Below, one piece after another: positions 54,777 to 62,605 of a stretch of 64,000 bases of DNA (position 1 is the first letter of the stretch; every line of letters begins with the position of its first letter). The DNA lies in contig NZ_CP088273.1 in assembly GCF_020731415.2 (NCBI RefSeq), positions 1,245,001 through 1,309,000 on the forward strand, in the 5' to 3' direction. The DNA is from Phyllobacterium sp. T1293 (GTDB lineage: Bacteria > Pseudomonadota > Alphaproteobacteria > Rhizobiales > Rhizobiaceae). Below the pieces are notes generated by a model that was given only the letters and a program-made list of their open reading frames with translations, had not been told where the DNA came from and searched no databases. The position numbers were made by a program, and so were the translations under genes.

Positions 54777-54929
54777 GGTGTTTCTCCTGTTGTTTGCCGC
54801 ACTTTAGACGGCGTGCAGTTCAATACAATGAATGAAAGAAAAGACCTCGAAAAATGAGGCTGTTCTTATCAAGATTTATGCGAAAGTTTATCATCCTGAT
54901 CAGGCTGAATAGTCGGTATCACTGGCTGA

Positions 54930-56606
54930 CTAAGGTTTAAAGAAGCGCTCTGTTTCTTCAATCGTCACGAGATCGCCTGATGACTGCCACTGATCGACAC
55001 CTGATCGCAGCAGCGTTTCATTGTTCGCACGCCCTTCCAGCCCATCAGCGCTGACCACCAATCCCAGCCCCTGCCCAAGACCGGCAAGTGCGCGCACCAT
55101 TTTCGCGGTTTCTTCCTCGTTCATGTTCTCAATGAAACGGCGGTCAATCTTGATCTTGTCGAGCTTGAATTCCTGAATGTGGTAGAGGTTGGAATATCCT
55201 GTGCCAAAATTGTCGAGGGTTAATTTTACTCCGGCTGCGCGCAGTGGTCCGAGTGCCAGCTTGGCGGCCTCCAGATCATGCACGACGAGGCTTTCAGTGA
55301 TTTCAATATCCAGCTGCTGTGCGGCGAATCCGGTTGATTGAAGCAATTGCAGGATTGTCTTGCCAAACTCCCGGTCTCTAAGCTGTCCGGGAAGCACGTC
55401 TATCGACAAGGTAACGTTGGCGGGCCATTGCCGGGCTGCCATGAACGCTTTCTCAAAAATACGCTGACCAAGGGCGTAAATCAGCCCCGTTTCTTCCGCT
55501 ATCGGCAAAAACCGGTCTGGTGGCACTTCCTTGCCATCGGCAGCAATCCAGCTGGGCACGGCCTCAAAACCGATCACCTTACCGGAACGCAGGTCAAATG
55601 AAGGACGGAAGCGGACATTGATACCATCATTGGCAACAGCGGCGCGTAAATCACGCTCAAGCTGTTCGCGCTCCTGCACCAGCCGGTCCATATCCTGTTC
55701 GAAAAAGCGGAACGTCGAACGGCGTTCTGCCTTGGCACGATAAAGTGCCACGTCAGCCTTACGAACAGCGTCTTCGCCCGAATGAGCATCCGTTGGCAGC
55801 AATGCGATACCAATGCCTGCGCCTGCATCATAATGAATGGACCCGACAACGATCGGCTCCCGCAATTCATCGACAATGCGTAAAGCGATATTGGCGGCAG
55901 ATTCTGCTCCAGCCAAATGCTGGGCCAGAATAATGAATTCATCACCGCCAAGCCGTGCAAGAAGATCGCCATCGCGAATGGTACGCTGCAGCCTCTGGCC
56001 GATCACAACAAGCACGTCGTCGCCGACACCATGACCATAGGCATCATTGATCTGTTTGAAGCCATTGAGATCAAGAATGATCACGGCATGGACGGCGCCG
56101 GTGCGTGGTGGAGACGCAATCGCCATCCGCAACGCTTCCTCAAATTGCCGGCGATTGGCAAGGCCCGTCAAAGGATCTTGATAGGCCAGAATGCGGGCCT
56201 GTTTCTCCGCTTCGATCCGGCGCGCGATTTCACGTTTCTGCTCAAGATAACGCCTTATGGCAAAGCCGAGCAATCCGAGTGCAAGGAAGGACCCGAGCAG
56301 CAGCGTCTCATCAAGTTCGATCAGCAATTCACCTGAACTGACGCTTCCTTCGGTTTCGAAAATATCGATCTGAAAAGCCACATAGGCAAGCACCAGCAAA
56401 ATCGCCAGCAGAATACCCAAATCCTGTATGCTCACACGGTTGCGCACAACGAAACTCCAAAAGCGCGCATAAAATCCGACGGACTCATTCTCACGTTTTC
56501 CCTGCATAATCTGTTCGTTTCCAACCCCAGACCGATCATTTGTGTCCAGCAGCATTGCTGACTGCCCGAGCAGTTGCCGCAATGGGGCAATGTGATCAGA
56601 AATCAC
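54930..56606 (-). CDS. GGDEF-EAL membrane protein with degenerate EAL domain
   Basis: 558 residues; the first Met could be 1, 18 or 34. Two membrane segments (about 61-80 and 102-118), then a GGDEF domain with DPLTGLANRRQFEEAL and the intact signature RLGGDEF (218-224), so diguanylate cyclase activity is likely. The EAL part shows EAV (348-350) instead of EAL, S-I-D at 401-403 where N is usual, DNFGTG (465-470) instead of DDFGTG, and SADGLE instead of AEGVE. Phosphodiesterase activity is therefore doubtful. It controls cyclic-di-GMP or acts as an effector. It stands alone. Confidence 0.92.
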   Translation of the reverse strand: MISDHIAPLRQLLGQSAMLLDTNDRSGVGNEQIMQGKRENESVGFYARFWSFVVRNRVSIQDLGILLAILLVLAYVAFQIDIFETEGSVSSGELLIELDETLLLGSFLALGLLGFAIRRYLEQKREIARRIEAEKQARILAYQDPLTGLANRRQFEEALRMAIASPPRTGAVHAVIILDLNGFKQINDAYGHGVGDDVLVVIGQRLQRTIRDGDLLARLGGDEFIILAQHLAGAESAANIALRIVDELREPIVVGSIHYDAGAGIGIALLPTDAHSGEDAVRKADVALYRAKAERRSTFRFFEQDMDRLVQEREQLERDLRAAVANDGINVRFRPSFDLRSGKVIGFEAVPSWIAADGKEVPPDRFLPIAEETGLIYALGQRIFEKAFMAARQWPANVTLSIDVLPGQLRDREFGKTILQLLQSTGFAAQQLDIEITESLVVHDLEAAKLALGPLRAAGVKLTLDNFGTGYSNLYHIQEFKLDKIKIDRRFIENMNEEETAKMVRALAGLGQGLGLVVSADGLEGRANNETLLRSGVDQWQSSGDLVTIEETERFFKP

Positions 56607-56656
56607 GCATTCCGTTGCGGCAGCTCGTATCTCGCCGGTCTTTTATCCATTTTACT

Positions 56657-57910
56657 CTAGTTGAAGTAAAAGGCGTAAGACGCAAAGTTTCCTTCGAAGA
56701 TATTGGTAATCTGGCTCCATTCACCGCTGGTCATGGCAGGGCCATCCTGCAGATACGGTACGGCAGCCGGGCCCGTTACCCAAAGCACAAAGTCGAAGGG
56801 TTTTGGATCATCGAAAACCTTTGCAAGGTTGATACCTTTATCAAAGCGCCAGTGAGGAACGAGAATCTTGCCATCAAGGGCCGCTTCAAACTGTGAGAGC
56901 ACGGCAAGCCAGGCCTGAATACGTTCGGGCGTCACCTCAAAGGATGGCAGAACGCCGCTCTTCTGTTTTGGTCCTGGCAGCCATTCGTGATCGTCATCGG
57001 TTTCCTTGTCGATCAGCGCCCAGGTTTCGCGGTTGAGAACAATGACCTTTTTCAGATGATCGCGTACCTCGCCCCACATCGCCTTGTCGGCAACGGGCCA
57101 GCGGATTGTGTGAATGAGGGTAACAAAATCGGCGATATCATCAGCTTGCGCTTTTCTGACACCGAACATCGTTTCGTCTTCGCCGCCCTTGCCATTGGCC
57201 TCTGACATGGTCGAGACCGCCCGTGGAAAGACAACACTGAAACTGCTGTTCCAGCTTTCGGAAAAATCGTGGGAAAGCCATGCCTTGGCGACAGCCATCA
57301 GAAGATTATCATAACCTTGCAGCCATTTCGCATCGGCGGTGTCAAAACCAACGATGAATGGTACAGGCTCGCCCTTCTCATCCGTATCTGAGAAAGCTCG
57401 GCCAATGTGATCCTCCGGCCCGACTGTCCCGTCACCATTCCAGTCAAACCGCGCAACGGATAGATCAACTTTCAGCTTTGCCGGCTTGTTGCCAACGGCT
57501 GCAAGCGCCTTGTCGGCGGAATCAAGATCAGCAATGAATGCTGCGAGAATCCCGCGAAACTGGTCGTAGGTGATGGGCTCCGGATTATAATTTCTGGCAA
57601 TTTCGCTGGAACCGCGTCCGAGAAACATCTCATAGCCGTCCGACTTTGAAGCAAATCCATAACGATAGAGCGATTGTGACAGCTTTTCGAATGCCCGGGC
57701 CGAGCGCACGAGTCCAAGACCAAGCTGCGCATCGGCGTTATCAGTGGCTTTGGCAGCCAGAGCAATCATTTGCTCATCGGCTTCGCCGATCCGGCCATTG
57801 GCCAGATATTTCTGGAACAATTCAGTTGCGGCACTTTCTGCCCGCGCTGCCGCCGACAGGTTAAAACAGGCAAAGCTTGCCACGACGATCAGGGAAATGA
57901 GTTTTTTCAC
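56657..57910 (-). CDS. Secreted hypothetical protein with an EF-hand-like loop (417 aa)
   Basis: 417 residues. A signal peptide ends near AARAESA. The mature protein is mostly helical with FQKYLANGRIGEADEQMIAL at the start. A calcium-binding-like loop reads RFDWNGDGTVGPEDHIG, a single EF-hand/dockerin-like D-x-N-x-D-G pattern. Later parts (SEANGKGGEDETMFGVRKAQ; VLWVTGPAAVPYLQDG) are unfamiliar. It may be periplasmic. No family was named with confidence. It precedes the GGDEF-EAL gene on the same strand by 50 bases. Confidence 0.75.
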   Translation of the reverse strand: MKKLISLIVVASFACFNLSAAARAESAATELFQKYLANGRIGEADEQMIALAAKATDNADAQLGLGLVRSARAFEKLSQSLYRYGFASKSDGYEMFLGRGSSEIARNYNPEPITYDQFRGILAAFIADLDSADKALAAVGNKPAKLKVDLSVARFDWNGDGTVGPEDHIGRAFSDTDEKGEPVPFIVGFDTADAKWLQGYDNLLMAVAKAWLSHDFSESWNSSFSVVFPRAVSTMSEANGKGGEDETMFGVRKAQADDIADFVTLIHTIRWPVADKAMWGEVRDHLKKVIVLNRETWALIDKETDDDHEWLPGPKQKSGVLPSFEVTPERIQAWLAVLSQFEAALDGKILVPHWRFDKGINLAKVFDDPKPFDFVLWVTGPAAVPYLQDGPAMTSGEWSQITNIFEGNFASYAFYFN

Positions 57911-58023
57911 GCAGATTTTCCGTTGTTGATGACATCAAACAACGGATTGATAGTCTGGAGAAACGCAAAAGTCTGCAAAATACAATCAAGCCGGTCAGTT
58001 ATACACTTTTAGCTTTCGTGTTT

Positions 58024-58431
58024 TTAAAGCGAAAACTTATCGTCCTGTGTAAATTGATCTGTCTTTTCAGACTCTGACCGCAAGACTTCCTGCATACGAT
58101 CCAGTGCGCGCATGGCAGCGAAAAGCACTTCCCGGTCATGCTGGTGTGCTTCGAAAAGAGCGACGAAGGCAGGATTGGTGATTTCATGCGGTTTTGGTGC
58201 CGCCTTGGCCTTGTTCAAGCTCTCATCAGCAGCGCGTCTTGCTTTATCGACCTGACTACGCGCCGCATCCACATCCGACAACGTCTTGAAATACTGGCTC
58301 ATTGTGCGCTTTGCCGATTTTGGTGAACGTCCGACGGCACCGGAGAGCAACAGCTGATGGCCCTGCTCTACCGGAGTGCTGTTCCCGGCTCGCCCGGAAG
58401 ATCTGCTGTTCAAGTCGGATATGCTTTTCAT
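58024..58431 (-). CDS. Hypothetical helical protein
   Basis: 135 residues from ATG 58431, a frame that is also open further upstream to 58521; the start is uncertain. It begins MKSISDLNSRSSGRAGNSTP and is rich in charged helices (FKTLSDVDAARSQVDKARRA, ADESLNKAKAAPKPHEITNP and FVALFEAHQHDREVLFAAMR). No family was recognised. It probably forms coiled coils and is cytoplasmic. Confidence 0.6.
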   Translation of the reverse strand: MKSISDLNSRSSGRAGNSTPVEQGHQLLLSGAVGRSPKSAKRTMSQYFKTLSDVDAARSQVDKARRAADESLNKAKAAPKPHEITNPAFVALFEAHQHDREVLFAAMRALDRMQEVLRSESEKTDQFTQDDKFSL

Positions 58432-58565
58432 GGGCCATTCTCTTACGATTGGCCTGAGCATAGGGCATCGGTCCCCAGGCTGAAACGAAAGCGCGGTTAA
58501 AACATCGGCAAAAACAGGCACCGGATTCCGGTTCTGTCCCTCTTGCTAGAACCAGATTGCGTTTT

Positions 58566-58595
58566 GCCAGCCTCCCAACTCTTTGGGAGGCTGGC
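58566..58595 (-). terminator. Strong hairpin after copCD
   Basis: GCCAGCCTCCCA (58566-58577) and TGGGAGGCTGGC (58584-58595) form a perfect 12-bp stem with a six-base loop, about 70 bases past the end of copD on the minus strand. No T-run on that strand, so it may be a processing or stability hairpin as well as a terminator. Confidence 0.55.
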
Positions 58596-58663
58596 GCCTC
58601 CAGAATCATATTCTGGGTTTTGCGGGATGATGGGCGGTCTGCAACCATCGCATGTAAGCAGTT

Positions 58664-59548
58664 TTACACGGATTCGAGCATACCAAACCATGCCACAAGC
58701 CCGAGCACGGCAAATCCCAGAACAATCTCCATAAGCGTTCCATACCATATCGCCTGTATCGAATTTACGTTGCGGGTTCGCATGCGCGGCACAAAGACAT
58801 AGCGGTTTACAATGGCCAGCGCCGTCAGGAGGATTACAAGAATGATCTTCAACGCCAGCAATGCCTGATAGGGCGAGGAAAAGTCCGTTGGAACATGTCC
58901 AAGGGTAAGAATGGTGTTGATCACACCGGATAAGATCACAAGCGCAACAGCAATATGACCTGCGGTGGAAAATCGCATCAATGCCAATTGCGCAGACTGA
59001 TGATATCCGGGCTGGCGCAACAGACCGAGGACCAACATGACGGGGATCAGCGCTCCGATCCACGCGCCGCCCGATAGGACATGCACCATGTCATTGAAAC
59101 GATGGGTCAAGCCAATCCAACCATCTTGCATTGTTGCGTGGCCTGAAAAAGCCAAACTTATCAGGAGCAATCCAGACGCAACCATCGTAACAGCACCCGC
59201 TTTTCCTGCTGGCAGCACGAGCGCGGGCGTGAGCAGCGTTGCCGCAATTGCCTGAATGAACCATGCGTTACCAACGCTGGTTTCGAGCAGAACGTCCCGG
59301 ATCGTCGATAGATCAACAGCATCGCTCCAACCCTGCCCGATGGCTCCCGTCTGAAACGGAAGCGCCAGGAATGTCGATACAATAGCCAGAATAATGGCGC
59401 TGAGACGCGCGGTGCGAAGGCGTTGCCCGATGTCGAATCTAAGAGCTTGAGGTACAAGCACCGTCAGATAGGCAAACGCACCCCACAGGAACATCGCAGA
59501 TAGGTTGCGAATAAGCCTGCACAGAATGAGCGCAGTTTCCGGTTCCAT
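58664..59548 (-). CDS. copD: CopD-family copper-resistance membrane protein
   Basis: 294 residues with about eight spans. CopD-type features: AMFLWGAFAYLTVLVPQALR, AWFIQAIAATLLTPALVLPA, FNDMVHVLSGGAWIGALIPV with the conserved His/Trp, and FSTAGHIAVALVILSGVINT. Presumed to move copper across the inner membrane. It starts exactly at the copC stop (59548), so the two form an operon. Confidence 0.9.
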   Translation of the reverse strand: MEPETALILCRLIRNLSAMFLWGAFAYLTVLVPQALRFDIGQRLRTARLSAIILAIVSTFLALPFQTGAIGQGWSDAVDLSTIRDVLLETSVGNAWFIQAIAATLLTPALVLPAGKAGAVTMVASGLLLISLAFSGHATMQDGWIGLTHRFNDMVHVLSGGAWIGALIPVMLVLGLLRQPGYHQSAQLALMRFSTAGHIAVALVILSGVINTILTLGHVPTDFSSPYQALLALKIILVILLTALAIVNRYVFVPRMRTRNVNSIQAIWYGTLMEIVLGFAVLGLVAWFGMLESV

Positions 59549-59919
59549 CAGGGCTTAACGGTGAAGGTGTAGCTGCCCTTTGTCTTATGGCCATCGGTTG
59601 AAAGCACCTGCCAGTTAACCGTGTATCCACCCGCCGAAAGAGGTTTGGAGATTGGTATCACAAGTGTCTTGTCGTCGCCGGTTGCCAGCTTGGCCTTATC
59701 AGTCGCAACGGCGGCTTTGTCAGCTCCGGTCACGGTTGCTGACGAGAATTTCAGGTTAAGCCCTTCGGAAAATGTCAGATCAAGCTCAGTGGGCGATGTG
59801 GTTACAACAGCGTTTTCGGCGGGTGTTGCGCTCTTCAGATGTGCGTGAGCAAATGCCTCGCCCGCTATGCCTGTACTGAGAACGGCGGCAATCGTGAGAA
59901 TATGGGTTAGCTTGGACAT
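59548..59919 (-). CDS. copC: CopC-domain periplasmic copper-binding protein
   Basis: 123 residues. A signal peptide ends at AFAHAH, so the mature protein starts with the His-Ala-His typical of CopC copper(II) sites. HLKSATPAENAVVTTSPTEL and DLTFSEGLNLKFS follow, and the C-terminus GGYTVNWQVLSTDGHKTKGS is the second copper region. It passes copper to CopD, whose gene overlaps its stop by one base. Confidence 0.93.
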   Translation of the reverse strand: MSKLTHILTIAAVLSTGIAGEAFAHAHLKSATPAENAVVTTSPTELDLTFSEGLNLKFSSATVTGADKAAVATDKAKLATGDDKTLVIPISKPLSAGGYTVNWQVLSTDGHKTKGSYTFTVKP

Positions 59920-59995
59920 AGGAACTCCTTGAGGCGATGTTTGAAAAGACGCTGTTGCACAGTTGCAGCGGAAATTAAGCCGGAATTTGGCCTGT

Positions 59996-60592
59996 TCATG
60001 TCGTGTTGCCTTCTATAGGCGATGGCAAATTGGCACAGGCCCGCAACATCCATCTTCGCCCATCGCTGCGCAGTTCGGTGAAACTCAATGGCTCGACATC
60101 AACACGCCAGAATGCGGAAACGGGTGCCTGCAAAATATAGAGAATGGCGGCGCGGATAACCAAGGCATGGCTCACGACGATTGTATGGCCACCATCATCC
60201 AAATGTGCCTCCATCCAGCATGAAACCCTTCGAAGAAGATCGTTGAAGGACTCACCCCCATGGGGTGCCGAATCGGGATCAGTCATCCAGTTCCCGGCAT
60301 TATCAGAATCTGACGCATGAATATCGGTGAGCGACCTTCCTGCCCAACGTCCATAATCCATATCTGCCATAGCTGCATCGACTGTAGCTTCCAGCCCTAA
60401 AGCTTCGGCAGTCTGCCGCGCACGCAGCGCAGGGCTGGTCAAAAAATGGTGCGCATGGCGCAATTGACCGGCGAATCCAGCCGCGCGCTGTGTCTCTCCC
60501 GGAGTAAGCGCTTCATCAAGCGGAAATGCACCCGCATGCGTCGCCGATGTCGCTCCGTGACAAACAAATGTCAAACGCGTGGCTTTTGTCAA
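59996..60592 (-). CDS. Histidine-phosphatase family protein with CHG motif
   Basis: 198 residues from TTG 60592, where AGGGGAT precedes closely; the frame to 60637 has a weaker site. LTFVCHGATSATHAGAFPLD holds the catalytic His in CHG, where RHG is usual. HFLTSPALRARQTAEALGLE and MDYGRWAGRS follow, and IVVSHALVIRAAILYIL is the second catalytic His segment. The family includes alpha-ribazole phosphatases of cobalamin synthesis. It is divergent from the riboswitch-controlled cbtBA genes, so a cobalamin link is suggested but not shown. Confidence 0.88.
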   Translation of the reverse strand: MTKATRLTFVCHGATSATHAGAFPLDEALTPGETQRAAGFAGQLRHAHHFLTSPALRARQTAEALGLEATVDAAMADMDYGRWAGRSLTDIHASDSDNAGNWMTDPDSAPHGGESFNDLLRRVSCWMEAHLDDGGHTIVVSHALVIRAAILYILQAPVSAFWRVDVEPLSFTELRSDGRRWMLRACANLPSPIEGNTT

Positions 60593-60666
60593 AATATCCC
60601 CTGCAAACTCTTGAGAAAAATACGAAAACAGCGCCATGGCCGTTCATTGACAGCGTGCAGCGCGCA

Positions 60667-60785
60667 CAGATATAAACGTGGAGTTGCGGGTTTGGAAGCC
60701 GGTGAAATTCCGGAGCGGTCGCGCCACTGTAATTCAGTCAGCTGTTCATAGGCTGGTTGTAAGCCAGACCCTAACCGTAACATCA
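60667..60785 (+). promoter_or_regulatory. Cobalamin riboswitch
   Basis: The hallmark core GGAAGCCGGTGAAATTCCGG (60694-60713), AGCGGTCGCGCCACTGTAA (60714-60732) and the B12-box region with GGCTGG-TTGTAAGCCAGACCC (60751-60771) match the cobalamin riboswitch layout. It lies 40 bases ahead of the cbtB start and presumably turns off the cobalt importer genes when adenosylcobalamin is abundant. Exact ends are estimated. Confidence 0.92.
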
Positions 60786-60825
60786 TTCATTCCGTTATCG
60801 AACGCGTCATTCTGGGAGAAAGTTT

Positions 60826-61035
60826 ATGTCCGATATCACTCTAGCGCCAGCAGCCGGCGTCACACCAATTCCTCTTGGTGAAGTTCTGCCATGGGCCATT
60901 TTTGGTGGCCTGCTTCTGCTGCTTGCGATCTATTTTATCGGCGCGGAAGAAGGCGCAATGTCACTCTTCTCGGGGATGTATGTGCATGAATTCGTGCATG
61001 ATGGCCGCCATCTCCTCGGCTTCCCCTGCCATTAA
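60826..61035 (+). CDS. cbtB: Cobalt transporter subunit CbtB
   Basis: 69 residues from ATG 60826 with GGGAGAAAG upstream. One membrane span (AIFGGLLLLLAIYFIGAEEG) and a C-terminal His-rich motif, SLFSGMYVHEFVHDGRHLLG then FPCH, the metal site of CbtB. It is the small subunit of the CbtAB cobalt importer and lies directly after the cobalamin riboswitch. Confidence 0.93.
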   Translation: MSDITLAPAAGVTPIPLGEVLPWAIFGGLLLLLAIYFIGAEEGAMSLFSGMYVHEFVHDGRHLLGFPCH

Positions 61036-61047
61036 GGAGATCGGTCA

Positions 61048-61788
61048 ATGACTAGAAGTCTTTTGATCCGCGGCATGATCGCGGGTTTGCTGGCTGGTTT
61101 GCTGGCCTTTGGTTTTGCCCGGGTTTTCGGTGAACCACAGGTCGATCATGCCATTGCTTTCGAGGAGAAGATGAGCCAGGCCGCCGGTGAAGTCGCCGAA
61201 CCTGAGATCGTCTCCCGCGAAACGCAGGCCGGTCTTGGCCTTTTCACCGGCGTTGTTGTTTTCAGCACAGCTCTTGGCGGACTGTTTTCTCTGGTCTTCG
61301 CTTTTGCCCATGGCCGGGTCAGTTCATTCAGCCCGCGTGCAACGGCCGCCCTGCTCGCCTTGGCCGGTTACATCGCGATTGTGCTGGTGCCCGCCATCAA
61401 ATATCCCATGAACCCGCCAGCTGTCGGTAGTCCTGATACGATTGCCGCCAGAACGGAACTCTTCTTTGTTATGCTGGTGGTATCTGTCGGCGCCCTTGCG
61501 GCAGCTACGGGACTGGCAAGCCGCCTGCGTGCCCAGCATGGTGCGTGGAATTCGGCATTGATTGCCGGTGCCGCCTATGTCGTTTTCATTGCTATCGTGC
61601 AGTATCTTCTGCCGGCAATCAACGAAGTTCCTGAACAGTTTTCACCGACCGTTCTATGGAACTTCCGCGTTGCCTCGCTTGGCTTGCATGTGGTCATCTG
61701 GACGACCATCGGTCTTGTCTTCGGCGTTCTGGCTGAACGGGTTTTGGCTTCGCACCGTCCAAGCTACCGGTTGCAAACCGCGCGCTGA
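61048..61788 (+). CDS. cbtA: Cobalt transporter subunit CbtA
   Basis: 246 residues from ATG 61048, with AAGGAG upstream, 12 bases after cbtB. About five membrane spans: LIRGMIAGLLAGLLAFGFAR, then FTGVVVFSTALGGLFSLVFA, ALLALAGYIAIVLVPAIKYP and FVMLVVSVGALAAATGLASR. The family segment KYPMNPPAVGSPDTIAART is diagnostic for CbtA. Together with CbtB it takes up cobalt for cobalamin synthesis. Confidence 0.94.
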   Translation: MTRSLLIRGMIAGLLAGLLAFGFARVFGEPQVDHAIAFEEKMSQAAGEVAEPEIVSRETQAGLGLFTGVVVFSTALGGLFSLVFAFAHGRVSSFSPRATAALLALAGYIAIVLVPAIKYPMNPPAVGSPDTIAARTELFFVMLVVSVGALAAATGLASRLRAQHGAWNSALIAGAAYVVFIAIVQYLLPAINEVPEQFSPTVLWNFRVASLGLHVVIWTTIGLVFGVLAERVLASHRPSYRLQTAR

Positions 61789-61795
61789 TTGACTT

Positions 61796-61825
61796 GCCTG
61801 AACGCCTGCATTGCGGCGTTCAGGC
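61796..61825 (+). terminator. Terminator-like hairpin after cbtA
   Basis: GCCTGAACGCC (61796-61806) pairs perfectly with GGCGTTCAGGC (61815-61825) around an eight-base loop, eight bases after the cbtA stop. No T-run follows, but position and strength suit transcription termination. Confidence 0.6.
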
Positions 61826-61867
61826 CTGACTCTTATAGATGCGTCTGCCACCGCCGATTGGATAATT

Positions 61868-62530
61868 ATGAGATCGGAAACTCCGCCAAAATATCCGCGA
61901 CGCGCAATCGGCCCGCTTGCCGGAGCCATCATTGCCTGCATACTCCTGTTTTTGTCGCCAAACTCGGTTGCATGGGCACATCGCAGCAGCGCAGGCACAG
62001 ATACATCAGGCATTTCCATTCCAAGTCTGTCCCATGGCGAAATGGCCATCATTGCCAACTATCGCAAGCCGATCCTTGATCTTGCAGCACGGATGACCCG
62101 CACGGATGAAACATTCCGGCGGCTCGTTAACTACACCAATATTCAATACAGCTATTGCCTCTGGGGCATTGTTCCCGGCAGTGTTGCCGACGAAAAGAGC
62201 CCTTTCAACGAGTGCTCGCATGCCTATCTGGCCGCAGTGAAGGCGGTGCTGGTCTATATGCGCGACATGCCTGAGCATAGGACCACTGTTGACGCACTGG
62301 TTTCCGATATTGATGCCGAACTTGTGCGCAATGGCGGGTCGTTTGTCATGTGCCAGTACAGCGGCGATCCCTATAATACCGCCAATATTATCCATCCGCG
62401 TTGGAGTGATATTCCGCGCCATCTGACCAGCCTGCTTTCGTTCCTGAGTTTTGCAGTTACGCTTCTTGCCGGGAGCTTTATCTTCCTGCAATTTACACGC
62501 GCGCCTCAACGCCCGCTTACCGCCTCGTAG
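61868..62530 (+). CDS. Unrecognised membrane-anchored protein with periplasmic domain (220 aa)
   Basis: 220 residues from ATG 61868. A hydrophobic N-terminal segment (GPLAGAIIACILLFLSPNSV) acts as signal or anchor, and a second span near the C-terminus (LSFLSFAVTLLAGSFIFLQF) anchors the end. The middle has four cysteines in YSYCLWGIVPGSVADEKSPF, NECSHAYLA and FVMCQYSG. No family was recognised. It lies 80 bases after cbtA beyond a hairpin, so it is likely a separate unit. Confidence 0.7.
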   Translation: MRSETPPKYPRRAIGPLAGAIIACILLFLSPNSVAWAHRSSAGTDTSGISIPSLSHGEMAIIANYRKPILDLAARMTRTDETFRRLVNYTNIQYSYCLWGIVPGSVADEKSPFNECSHAYLAAVKAVLVYMRDMPEHRTTVDALVSDIDAELVRNGGSFVMCQYSGDPYNTANIIHPRWSDIPRHLTSLLSFLSFAVTLLAGSFIFLQFTRAPQRPLTAS

Positions 62531-62605
62531 AACGAATTTATCGGTTGTTTGGCGATAAGTGGGATGTCTTTGAAGCGTCTCATTTCAATCTTGGAAAATC
62601 GGACG

